From NCBI GenBank assembly GCA_944989445.1, contig CALYLW010001397.1, positions 212,894-276,893 on the forward strand: a stretch of DNA of 64,000 nucleotides. Reading direction: 5' to 3'. The notes beneath the pieces were generated by a model. That model did not search any database and was not told the origin of the DNA. It saw only the letters and a program-made list of their open reading frames with translations. Positions 36,706 through 48,200 of this stretch are shown here, in pieces. The stretch's first letter is position 1; each line of letters opens with the position of its first letter. Source of the stretch: Ampullaceana balthica. Its lineage: Eukaryota > Mollusca > Gastropoda > Lymnaeidae. A program made the position numbers and the translations under genes.

Positions 36706-37266
36706 TTATTTTTAAATCCCTTATATTAACTTCGCGGCCGTCTCATCATCTCATCATCTCATGTGCTGGGCGGGCGGAAAAAGAAAAGTTGAAAATGACC
36801 CACTTCCCTTGATTCGATCGAGCTGAAATTTGGCACACTGACCCGTCTGACCTAACAATGCATCGTATCAAAATTTCAGATCGATCGAACGTACCGTAAT
36901 TAAATTAATGCATTTTTAGTTTATCCTTATATGAGGTATGTAATTAAAATTCACGGTTTGTTATTGTTTTTTTGCCACGTGAAAGTTTGAGCTGACGCAT
37001 TGAGGCGACCCAACGAAGCGACGGGGTGCTTTTGTTTATATTTTACGTGTCACGCTGAGCTCGGTCAAGCGAATCGGTGACCAGACTTTTCCCCTCTCCC
37101 CCTCCCACCCACCCCCACCCACCCCTCCCCCCCCCCAGGGTTATGAAGCAAACTTGAGTTAAGACAGATTCAGTCTGTAAATGTTTGAAAATAATCAATA
37201 CTGTTAGTTATGTCTCATATATAAGGGATTTATAGTCAAAAACTTTGTTTTTACGGGTTTGTTTTA
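36706..37266 (+). repeat. M1-family MITE inserted at exon 6 of copy C
   Basis: TAAATCCCTTATATTAAC at the left; ATATAAGGGATTTA near 37.22 kb, followed by AGTCAAAAACTTTG and the ACGGG end. It carries GC-rich insertions (C-rich tract at 37.09-37.14 kb). This is the best-preserved copy in the window. Confidence 0.8.
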
Positions 37267-37446
37267 TTTAAGTTGTGAAGCGTGGCAGGGCTTGGTCAAC
37301 ACTCGCCCAGGTCTCAGTGTTTACACGGTGGCAAATGGGGAACCACTTTTAAGTCTTCCTATTTTGTGCCCGGTTTTACCTCTGGCGTCTTTAGTATGGG
37401 ATGGGAGTCTTTCCTTCACTGCTGAGTTGGAGGTAGGACTAAAGCT

Positions 37447-37705
37447 CAACTGTAATATTGTTTTATATACCCAATCTTTTAATATTGTTTTATATATCTA
37501 ATCTTTTAATATTCTTTTATATAGCTAATCTTTTTATATTGTTTTATATACCTAATCTTTTAATATTGTTTTATATACCTAATACTTTAATATTGTTTTA
37601 TATACCTAATCTTTTAATATTGTTTTATATACCTAATCTTTTAATATTGTTTTATATACCTAATGTTTTAATATTGTTTTATATACCTAATCTTTTAATA
37701 TTGTT
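37447..37705. repeat. 27-bp minisatellite, about 9 units
   Basis: The unit AATATTGTTTTATATACCTA ATCTTTT repeats with a period of about 27 bp. It begins 15 bp after the exon 6 donor of copy C; copy B has about one and a half units at the same place (19.89-19.93 kb). The long open frame through it is a by-product of the period being a multiple of three. Confidence 0.95.
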
Positions 37706-39030
37706 AATTGTTTAAACAAACAAAAATAGAAGTACTTCAACGAGAAAATTAAAAATTGATGCATAGGCAAATATCCTTTAATTAAAAGTGATGTTAATGT
37801 ACATTGGCTCTATACAATATGAGTTAATAAAATTGAATTAAATTTTGTTGGAAAAGAGCAACTGCAGAATTCACATAACTCAAGACATGAAAAGTTATTT
37901 ACTCTTAACCATTTCAGTGCATTTTGAATACAATTTTTAAAAAAATAATAATAAATTGTGCCATGGATTTTCATGCAATATTGAATAACGAAACTTAGAA
38001 ATTTAAAACGAATATATGCGATTTAAAATCAAAATAAAACTATGTTATCACAGGTTATTTTAAACGTTTTGGATAATCTTCTAAAATGTAAAGATATTTT
38101 TTTTCATGATTAATTTAAATTTCATTTAACCTGTGTACACACCCTTTTAAGTGTCGAATTGCCTTTGATTTTTGATAGCAATACAGATTTTTATTATTAA
38201 AAAAAATAATTAATAAGACATATTTTCTCATACATTTAAGTAATAAAGCTTTTTAATCATTACTTCTCTATGAAGGACTGATTTCAATTTAATATGCACT
38301 TTTTAAAAGTTAGATCCTAAAACAGGGGCTTTGTAAAAATATGACACGCTTTTCTCTTTCCTTTCAATTCTGTCAAACCAATTGCTTGAGGTTAAATCTT
38401 GTAACAAAATTTTCCACTTGATTTCTTGGACAAACTTTTTGCGAGGTTAACTAATGCTAGGAATAAAAACCTCACACTAAATAGTCTGTTGGCTACCATG
38501 GAACAATTTAGTCAAATCAATCACTGCAACAATTAGTAGACCTGATGTTTTGTAAATATAAACTTAATACATCTACTAAAACTACCATAATGCAAAAATT
38601 ACTAGTCTCGTGGTTTAAACTATGCCACATTCATCCTCCACTGACCTCTGAAAGGTAAATTACTTGTCTCAAATTTTGAACATGCAAGCAATAATTTTTA
38701 AAACCATTTTTCTATGGGCACAACGCTTTCATTTTATACAGATAAATGAGATCTACAAGAATTTTGTTTTTTCTAATTTTTTCTGAAACGTTTTAGAAAT
38801 ATCAAGGGAAACACATATTTTCAAGTGCTGAATTTAATGGATTAATGTACACACATACAAATAATATAAGACGAAACATAAACTTGTTTCATTTTCTAGT
38901 TTACCAGCTTCCTTAACCGTCTGGCCTACTACGAAAAAACGATTGAGAGACTGTACGTAAAATTTATTGCGAAATTTTGAGATCCACACCATGATGCAGT
39001 GATGAACGTACTCACTAAATTCAGCAAGGT

Positions 39031-39835
39031 GTAAGTTAATTTATATCTCCTCTTGTTATGGTCAGCGCTATACAGAAATGACGTATACCAAAATGAATGT
39101 TATGCTCTTTAAATAATGTATTTAAAATGACACGGCATATACAAATTACTGATTACTTCTGCCATTGGCATTTTGTGAGAAACATGTGGTCAAAGAGTCA
39201 AATGAGTAGCTAGTATAATACCAAACCTTACAACCGATTAAAAATTGAAAAAAAAATATAAACAATAACCAAATAAAAAACAAGTAATACATTAATTTAG
39301 AATTAACTTTCGTATATCAAGTTTAAATGACGTTTCAAATGAGGTAGATTCTTCTATTCTAAATAAATAAAGAAAATAGAAAAAATATTGATTTTTTTAT
39401 TAAACTTAAGCTTCAGAAAAATAAAAGAAATACTACAGAAAGATTTTCGGTGTAACGTAAGAATCCCTGTGAATTATTTATCGAATGTCTCCAACATTTT
39501 TATGAAAGGAATTATTATTGGTGTCATACTGTACTGGCTAGAAGTATAGAAGTGAATTTAAGAAGTAAATAAGGTTAATTTTTAATCTATTTTTTAACGT
39601 TAATATTTGGCTCTTTTCACTTGCAAAAAAAAACCAGTTTCTTGCAGAAATCCCGAATGGTGCTGCGACTGTAACCCTTGTTAAATCGGTCGTCATTTCC
39701 TGAGAGTGCTCGTATCTCAACTTTTGCTCGCATTTGAAAACGAAACTTCACTCGCCCGAGAGCTAGTATCTCAAATAAATGATAGGTCAGGGCACTCTTA
39801 TCTCAAGGTACCACTGTTTTACGGAACATCAAAAT
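39031..39835. other. Intron 7 remnant of copy C, then unassigned sequence
   Basis: Up to about 39.56 kb it aligns with the intron between exons 7 and 8 in copies A and B (for example TTCTTCTATTCTAAATAAAT, AGCTTCAGAAAAATAA). After that, no match and no gene. Confidence 0.5.
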
Positions 39836-40519
39836 CATTTTAAAGGTTGTCTTATTCAATTTTTACAATGTACTTAAATCTTATAGTATTTCAATATAAG
39901 TATGTTGAGCCTACATACAACAGAAACAAAGAAACCCACATTTACTCCGTGATGTGTTAAACAGCATTCCCCTTTCGTCTGTCTATGAACATGATCATGG
40001 TTTCTTTTACAGTGAGCTCAAGCAGCACAACTATCATCAATGCTTACTTTCAAAGACGGCTGGTTTGGTATTAATCTAACTAATGGTTTTAACACGTTCA
40101 CATTCATCTTTTTGTCTCTTAACCAAAATTTAAACAAAGTTTACACTGAGACTTCTCAGCTTGGCGTCATCGACAAGTTCCGTAAATGCCGAATAAAATC
40201 TTACGCCTTCTCGAGCATTTTTGTCGAGATAAATGTTAACATCTTTGAGGTGACTGGCATAAGATTTTGCAAATTTTAGGGCTTGATTTCCTAATGAGAT
40301 TTTAATTAAAGATTTAATTTTTATGTCGATGAAACGTTAAATTTGAAAATGACTAAGAGAAAGTAAATTATTTTACCAGTTACAACATATGACGACGTAT
40401 TCCTCATGAAGTACTCCATTTCACTTCAAGGAACGGGTCTCTTCTCCATGAACTCAAATTGTCCATTTCTACACAGAAGTGGATCACAGAACAATTGGTG
40501 CCAAGACTTACAAACAAGA
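39836..40519 (-). pseudogene. F-box copy E: dead partial copy of the 5' half of copy D
   Basis: Minus strand. Exon 2 (about 40519-40400) reads VCKSWHQLFCDPLLCRNGQF, with the acceptor AG deleted and a stop after RPVP. Exon 3 (about 40276-40040) reads SYASHLKDVNIYLDKNA and FTELVDDAKLRSLSVNFV, then a frameshift. Both match copy D (VCESWHLCFRDPVLWRKAQF, FSHYLKDVEIYLDKTT). Intron 3 sequence to 39836 matches 57.88-58.03 kb. There is no exon 1: beyond 40.56 kb the sequence is unrelated. Confidence 0.85.
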
Positions 40520-40645
40520 GGAACAAGTTTCGTGTTTAGTTCTCTTCCCAAGTCAAAAAGAGTGCTTCCAAAATTAAGAGTTATGTTTATTATGCCACGC
40601 AAGTTAAAGATTGCTTCGGCTAAACCAAAGAGAATGGTGCGATCA

Positions 40646-40647
<2 letters not shown>

Positions 40648-40684
<37 letters not shown>
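40648..40684. repeat. (TA)n microsatellite
   Basis: About 18 TA dinucleotides. Confidence 0.95.
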
Positions 40685-40688
<4 letters not shown>

Positions 40689-40854
40689 ATTATGGCAGAG
40701 CGAGGCGCATTTTCGTAAATGGAATTATGTATTCATACGATTATAATTGATATAGAGGTAGGGAAATGAATGTTGTATTCTTCCGACAATAATTTATATA
40801 GAGGAAATTTGTTTAACGTACTATAATGTGGTTTTTATGATATGAATGTTTATT

Positions 40855-40950
40855 TAATATTTATATGTATGTTGTATCTTCATGTAAAGCGATGTGAGCC
40901 CTGTTCATTAAGGGGATATAGTGCTTTAAAAATTATCAATTTTTTTATTA
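40855..40950 (+). mobile_element. 3' tail of the CR1/L2-like LINE or a dependent SINE
   Basis: TGTGAGCCCTGTTCATTAAG and ATAGTGCTTTAAAAATTATC followed by TTATTATTAT match the 3' tail at 34.23-34.30 kb. Confidence 0.65.
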
Positions 40951-40973
40951 TTATCTAAATATAAAAAAACAAT

Positions 40974-40982
40974 GTATGTACG

Positions 40983-41013
<31 letters not shown>

Positions 41014-41218
41014 GTATGTATGTATGTATGTAAATGTATGTATGTATGTATGTATGTATGTATGTATGTATGTATGTATGTATGTATGTATGTATGTATG
41101 TATGTATGTATGTATGTATGTATGCATGCATGTATGTATGTATGTATGTATGTATGTATGTATGTATGTATGTATGTATGTATGAATGTACATATGTATG
41201 TATGTATGCATGTATGTC
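40974..41218. repeat. (GTAT)n microsatellite
   Basis: About 60 tetranucleotide units with a few substitutions. All frames through it are open on both strands (MYVC and HTYI repeats) and none is a gene. Confidence 0.98.
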
Positions 41219-42371
41219 CTTTATAGATAACTAAACCATTCATCCGAACACCACGAAACTTTGGAGACTTTTGAGTACGCTCCTGTGATGGTAACTGGCA
41301 ATTTATTTTGCAAAATTTAACAATCATGGGGCACCGGGGGCCAATAATAATATTTTTCCTTCAATGAGCTATATAAACATTACTTTAAGTCCTAGCTATT
41401 AGGTAAATTAATTGATCTTAACCAAACTTTGTATATAACAACTTGGTAGCCAATATTGAAATACTATACGGCACTAATTTTCTAATGTCCATTTCTTCGG
41501 GGCTGGGGGCAAAAAATGTCTTTTTTCATAAACGTTTAAGGTTTTATTCCCCATTAAATTATTAAAGATCTATATAAATATAGAGAAATATATCCGCTAT
41601 CGAATTGATTGAAATAAACAGCTGTTTTGAACTTGACAACTTGCACTAAATTGGCCCAGGGGGTCTTTATGTCGTTTTTTGCTTATATTAGCTATATAAA
41701 ATTAGTTTATGCGTTAGTTACCGAGTAAATGAATAGATCTTAACATAACTTTGTATATAAAATATAAAAACTTAGTAGCACATAATAGAATAACTAAGAG
41801 CAGTGATTTTCTAATGTCCAATGTTCAGGACTGGGGGCCCCAAATGTCTTTTTTTCGTATATGTTTGAGATAGTATTTGCCATTCTATTTTTAACGATCT
41901 TGAGACATATATCCATGATGAAACTGAATTAAAATGAACAGCATTTTCAAATTTACATCTTACATCGAATGGGCCGTGGGCCCAAATGTCTCTTTTTCGT
42001 ATATTCTAAGATATTATTTCCCATTCAGTTTTAACGATCTTGAGAAATATATCCATGATGAAATTGAATTTAAATGAACAGGTTTTCTAAATGTACATCT
42101 TGAACTGAATGGGCTCGGGTGCCCCTTAAAGTATTTTTTTATATTACCTAAATACAAATTAATTTAATTGTTAGTTAATGAGGAAATAACTGGATTTTGA
42201 CCACACATGGAACGTAAAAACTTAAGAGCCTATATTAAATTACTATAGGGCACTGAACTCCTAATGTCCCTTTCCTGGGTTGGGGGCCCTAAATGTGTTT
42301 TTACTAAATTTTTAGTATATTGTATTCACCATTCAATTGTACAGGTTATGGAGCAATATAGATAAATATAT

Positions 42372-42840
42372 TTATACTAGTGTATTACCCGTCAAAAACT
42401 ATGGAAATTTTCAACTGAAATCTATTTATTTTGAAAAAAAAATGCAATTTTTTAGGGCGCCTATGGCGCCCACTTTTTCAAAAGCCCGACTAAATTGTCC
42501 TTGTTTGATAAATACGAAATATTAAACTTTCTGCATGCACACAAAGTATTTTTTAATAGGAGTTGTAGGGCGCCCACGGCGCCCACTTTTTTAAATTTTA
42601 TTATTAACCATCAACAAATCCTGTTTTTACATTGTTCCCTTTTCCAAAATTAAAATATGAGCTAAAACAATGACGTCAAATAATATTTTTACATCGCATC
42701 TTTAATTTGCACACCTTTTGATGCATTGGTGCGATGCTTTCTAAAATTAGTAGCGTCACGGACAGACACTACAGACGTGACATAGATTGCAAATTATGTA
42801 TATTGATATTTGTAATGAAAATAAACAGATTTTCGAACGT
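42372..42840 (-). mobile_element. Helitron-like element (family H2), reversed copy nested in another Helitron
   Basis: Begins ACTAGTGTATTACCCGTC and contains GGGCGCCTATGGCGCCCAC, AACAATGACGTCAAATAAT and TTTGCACACC. These are the complements of the blocks at 51.23-51.71 and 30.71-31.1 kb. Confidence 0.6.
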
Positions 42841-43064
42841 CATATGTTAAACTGATGGGCCCGGGGAGCCTTAAAATAATTTCATTTTTATCTGTATATG
42901 TATTCTTTTTTACTGAGATCGTTGCAACGCACGACGGGTCTGCTAGTTAGAAATAAGTGTAATTATTTTTATCTCCTCCAACAATAATTTATATGGAGTA
43001 GAAAAGTGTAATTATTTCATGGATACATTTTTTCCATGTGGTTTTAGTTTTGCTTTAGGTACAC

Positions 43065-43345
43065 GTGTTAGGCCATAGGGTTTTGTTTAGGGGTAGGTTT
43101 AGGGATATGTTAATTATAGGTTAAGGGATATGTTTAGGGTTGGGTTTAGGGTTGGGTTTGGGGTTATATTTAGGGATATATAAACCTAGGACGCAATAAT
43201 CTTCTTTATAGAAGGGACGTCTGCAACAGATATATTTAGGGTGGGTTTGGGGTTAGATTTAGGTATAAGGATATGTTTGTGTACAGGTTTAGGGTTAGAG
43301 TTAGGTTTAGAGTTAGGTTTAGGTTTAGGTTTAGGTTTATGGCTA
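43065..43345 (+). repeat. Degenerate telomere-like (TTAGGG/TTTAGGT) tract
   Basis: Runs such as GTTTAGGGTTGGGTTTAGGG and TTAGGTTTAGGTTTAGGTTT, interrupted by unrelated bases. It is G-rich on the + strand. Confidence 0.75.
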
Positions 43346-43347
43346 CG

Positions 43348-43913
43348 TTAAGGAAGAGATTTACGGATTAGTCTATTCTCCAGAGTTAACCTGCCATATG
43401 TGTTTGTGCAAGAGAACATGACGGTGACAGACAGGTCATCTACGCCCATATGGTCGCGTCCATTGAAGTTTCTGGACACAGTACACTGTTTGTCTTGTGT
43501 AATCGCACGTACATGCTTTCTCTGCGATACGGCAGGAGAGTAACCTCCCCGTATCACCTATGCATTTCAAAGAGATGCGCTTACACACAATGGTGCAGAC
43601 CACATTGCGGTTGGTGCAAAAAAAAACACGCTATCCCTAATCTTTAATACCTCATTAGGGAAGACAATCTGGTCCGTCTATGTAACAAAAGGATATGTCT
43701 TACAACGACGACGGCCGCATGGTTTAGTACCCAGATTTTTGGGTTGAGTAGAAGGGCGCTACAAAACAGTAGGTCAAGCAGGTTTTTGTCCCGTATAAAT
43801 ACAATAAGTAGTTGGCCGAAGAACATGCTGTTACTCTCAGGAGGATGATGTGAGACGAGGCGGTTACACTCCTTCCGTATCGCGGAGCATAGCCGTGTTA
43901 TTACACAATACAA
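43348..43913 (-). other. Unidentified open frames, minus strand
   Basis: Two open stretches (43557-43348 and 43913-43644) in a locally GC-richer region. The first contains TVSRNFNGRDHMGVDDLSVT. I recognise neither. They could be remnants of a mobile element; there is no splice or start evidence. Confidence 0.2.
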
Positions 43914-45255
43914 ACCAAAATATTAACATTTTAACATGTATATTGTTTTATACGGTTTTGAAATATAATAGTGTTTAAAAATGTAATAATATCCAGATCA
44001 TTCAAACCCTTGAAGTAAAAATGGGTGTCAAGGATAACAACAAAAATATTTAAGCAGTAAACAGTTCATTAAAAAGACATCGGAGGCACTGATCTGACCT
44101 TTGTTTTAAAACTTGTAATGAATATATCAAAGAGAATCATAATCAGGTCGGTAAAAATAAAGAAGATTTTTTAAAGTCATCTTTTGCGATTTTTTTTTCC
44201 TTTGCTGCTTATTGTTTTTATTGATATATCACAATTTAAGGTATTATTTTATTTAAACTGATCATTTTGAAAAAACAATTGTTAATCTAGAGTGAAAATT
44301 TTAAAATAATTTAGGAGATATGTTTTAATGAAACAAAATTTCAATATCCTTTAACAATATTAATTTGAGATAAGTAAAAATTAAACTTTAATTAGATTTA
44401 ATAATTATTTATGTCCCGAGTCACAAGGACAATTGGCAGGCTCATAAGGTGAAAAACATCAATACAACCACAAACCACTCATAGATAAACTATGTAAAAA
44501 ATACTAAAGACTTACATTTTATGAGTCATAAATAGACGATTTATTTTTTTCAGAATCCTGAGATTACTTTTCACAATGAGAAATGGTTATAAAAATTAAC
44601 TGATGTAGTGACTAAATTGAAATAATATAACCATATTTTAGCGTGTTTATAGCGTTTTATTGTTATAAGACATTTTCAAAATGTCAAGACAAATTTTCAC
44701 TTATAAACTGAACAGAACATTTTGTTTCAGTTTGTATTCACGAGTTGTTCTTTTGTATTTTCAAATGTTAGCAAAAATATTTATTGATTTATTATCCCTC
44801 TAAAAGATGTTGATATTTTTTGTGTTACTTTTAAGTATTTTCATTTTGCACATCTTTACAAAAACAATTATTAAATTAACCCTTAGATGTTATTAATTCA
44901 CAGTACACATTTCTTTACATCTTTAGATAAACTATTAACTTCATCTCTAACTAAATTACACATAACGATAAAAAATGTGAAAAACATTTGTAAACATTGC
45001 TGTACACAACTGTTTTCAAAAATGAAGTGATTGGATATTGTCAAAATTCTCAATGTTTAACATCACTTAATGAAAAACTATACCTTTGAAATAAACATTT
45101 GCCAATGACCGTGAGTTTGGTGCGTCCATGGCTTAAAATAATAACATTAAGATAACCCGTAATCTGTAAGTATACTTAGCTTACGTACGTTGTCTCAACA
45201 CATTACATATTTTATGTTCAATTTTTATGAACATTAAATAATCATATTATTTGCT
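43914..45255. other. No gene; partial match to 63.77-63.95 kb
   Basis: AT-rich. The stretch at about 44.19-44.35 kb (TTGATATATCACAATTTAAG, CTGATCATTTTGAAAAA) recurs at 63.83-63.88 kb. Confidence 0.45.
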
Positions 45256-48200
45256 CTAATCAATAAGGAATTCTTTCGAGAGAGTCTTAAGAGTGCATAT
45301 GGTGTCAACCATGGAAATTTCGTACGGGTGTCTGAAAGATAAAAGAGAATTAAAAAAAAGAATCCATTATTCATACGATAAAATAAATGTACTTTCTACA
45401 ATAATGCAGAAACAACATGGCATCTTTATACGAACCATTTTTATCTGATTAGAGAATTGAATATATATATATTATTTACTCACAAGAAAAATTTTTCAAG
45501 CTAGAAAATTTGAAAAAATAAAATCTAAAAAAAATATACAAAGAAAACGATTTAATATTTCCACAATTTAAAATTAAGATTAAAAATAAGAGGTCTCCCT
45601 TAAATGACGTCACATGATATTTTTTGCTTTCTTTTACCCCCCTCTCCCCTACTCATACTTCGTCACAAAACTTAGAGCCCCCGAAAATATGACGTCATAA
45701 AGCTTTGTAAAAGCCCACACCCAAATAAAGCCATATTTTCTATTTGAAAAAACGCATGTTGAAAATCAATTTTACCACGTTTTTATTAACTTGCTATCGT
45801 GCCTGTTTATCTGTCCGCAAATTTTCAAATTTGCCAACGTAATATTGAACCACTAATAGTCCTAGAGAGCTCACATTTTTACCACAGATAAAACTTGGAT
45901 GACAATACATTGTATCAAAATTTCAGATCGATCAAATGTACCGCAATTAAATTAATGCATCTATATCCGTCTGCCGTTGTTAGATTTCACGTGCCGAGTT
46001 CACCCCGTGACATCATCGGCATTGTTTGGCGCTGATGAGGTGTTTGGTAAAATAAAAGGAGGTAAAAAAAGATTGAAAAAAAAACCGTTTCTACTAGAGG
46101 ACTAAAAAGAAGAAAAGAAATAAAAGTAAAAAAAAGATTTTTAAAACTACGTTTATATAAGTGGACTAAAAAGAAGAAAATAATGTAAAACGTATAACTT
46201 CAAGTACTTTGATTTAATATGATTATATGACTAAAAACGTGGGGCAGGTGCTTATGAGGTTTAACATATGCAGTTCACTCATTCTCTCACTTATAGATCT
46301 CTCTTTTGCCTTCTAAATTATAAATCTTTACCTTGTATGCCAAACACCCGCCCGACGTTCTTTAATCATATTAAATGAAAGTACTTGAAGTTATAAGTTT
46401 TAAATTATTTTCTTGTTTTTAGTCCACTTATAAAAACGTGATTTTTAAAAATCGTTGTTTACTTTTATTTATATTGTCAGTTAAATATGTATTTAGTGTA
46501 AGGCTGCACTCTTGACACTAATATCGTAATGCGCATGAAGCCATTTAACACTGCAGTAATTAAATTGTAAGAAATCGAATATTTTAAAGGAACAATTATT
46601 TAAAGTTGTGCGTAGTGATGTGACGTCACATTTCTGAAATTTAAACAGCCCGTCCCCTCACGTTAACCATCGTCACAAATGTGTCACTCCTCCACATCTA
46701 CGTGCATACTATCATTTATGGACGGCTAATAAGGGCCATGGTGTGGAGCTTAAAATAATTTCGAAACACACTAAATTTATATTTCAATTGTAAACTTTAA
46801 AAAAACCAGTTTAAAAAAAACAAGTTTTTTACTTTAAATCTTTTATATAGGAGACATAACTAAACGAATGTCCAGCGCAAGACAATTCCAAAAATATTTT
46901 TTTTTAGTTACGTCTCGTAAAATATGTTTAATATAGTGCGCACCGATCGGGAATATATTTTTTAAAAATTATTGTCTATATTATACGCACCGAATAGCGC
47001 AACAGGAAAGTATTCATAAAAAGGTCGTTCAATATAATACATACCGCGACACACTATCTCAAAAATTAACATGAAACATGGAGAAAAATAAAATAATATA
47101 AAAATTCAATAGTTTAATTACAGTACAAGCGATAGATCTGAAATTTTGATACATCAGTGTTACAAAATTGCCAGGTCAATTTCAGCTCGCCAGCGTACGA
47201 GGAAGTGGGTTAAAAATCGATCCAAAGTTTTTTCCCGCAAAAATTAAAACAAGCAAGGGCTCAAACAGACACCACAAGTTAAAATAAATTATTTAGAAAA
47301 AGACGGATATCTTATAATAAAATGTTTAATCATACATTTTTCTATGTCATTTTACGTCATAATTGAATAGTATGACTTTATTTTTAAAAAAAACAAAAAC
47401 AAACTTTTTAGTGATGTTCCAAGAATGTCAGAAAAAACACTTGAATTAAAATAAGTTCACTTAATTTTTTTTTCCTTACCTTGTATAACGTAAAAGATAT
47501 AGAAGATTTGGCAAAAAAAGGAAGTAAATTTAATGAGTTCAAGCCCATGTCATATTGCACAAATGATAGCAATTTATTTTAACAAATTTTGTGAAGAACT
47601 GTCGACACATGAAATGATTGTTGATATACAATTCGAATAAGTGAACATATCAATGGTTTTCATCTAATCAACATTATATAGAAATACTCCAAGTATGGAT
47701 CATTGTATTTATGTTAGAATGTGATGAATTTGATGTGTTGTACAAAATATAATGTTGCCTTTTGGAAGAGATATGTATGGTAGATGGGGGTGTGTGTTTT
47801 AGGAAAGATAATTTGTTTATGGTTGTGATATTTGAAAGGGGACTGGATGTGTATAATGTCTATGGTTGAGATATGTGCTAAGGGACTTAAAGGGTATAAT
47901 GTTTATGGTTGTCATATGTGCTAGGGGACTTAATGTGTATAATGTTTAGGGTTGAGATATGTGTTAGGGGACTAGATGTGTATAATGTTTATGGTTGTGA
48001 TATGTGCTAGGGAACTGGATGTGTATAATGCTCAGCGTGACAAACAAACTGTTGCTGAAGACGTGCGTGCTCTTCTGGGTACCGAGAGTCGTGGGTTCGA
48101 GTATCTACGAAGTCAGGGATTTGACCCCGTGCCTGTAGGGTGTCATTAATTTAGGTTAATAAAGGCGGCTAGGAGTTGTGTCACTGAATCTATAGTCATA

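Larger units (their letters stand above)
35968..39030 (+). pseudogene. F-box copy C: duplicated 3' half, dead
   Basis: The segment starts in intron 4 (GAAATGGCTGTCATAATAAC matches 19.53 kb). Exon 5 is at 36248-36367 with a small deletion that shifts the frame (CACGAAGTTG against CACGATAGTTG in copy B). Exon 6 is at about 37267-37432 (EAWQGLVNTRPGLSV, SLPILCPVLPLASLVW), but its acceptor and first bases are replaced by a MITE. Exon 7 is at 38900-39030 with an in-frame TGA (YVKFIAKF then stop). Exon 8 was not found. Copy C therefore cannot make the family protein, but it preserves the exon 5 donor and exon 6 that copy B lost, which makes it the key for reading the history of copy B. Confidence 0.85.
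40955..42948 (+). mobile_element. Non-autonomous Helitron, apparently complete
   Basis: The 5' end TCTAAATATAAAAAAACAAT is preceded by A and followed by a (GTAT)n tract. The 3' end CGTTGCAACG (10-bp palindrome), then GCACGACGGGTCTG and CTAG followed by T, fits the Helitron rule (hairpin shortly before CTRR, insertion between A and T). The body has internal repeats: blocks with TAATGTCC, CTGGGGGC and AAATGTC recur at about 41.49, 41.81 and 42.26 kb. No Rep/helicase coding is present. A reversed H2 element is nested at 42.37-42.84 kb. Confidence 0.7.

Noticed and set aside
37458..37715. Repeat protein with FYIPNLLIL units
   Set aside because: It is the translation of the 27-bp intron minisatellite of pseudogene copy C.
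40976..41327. Long open frames rich in MYVC or HTYI
   Set aside because: They exist in all frames because a four-base microsatellite (GTAT) without stop codons is read in every frame.
43065..43345. True chromosome end
   Set aside because: The tract is short and degenerate and is followed by more than 20 kb of ordinary sequence.
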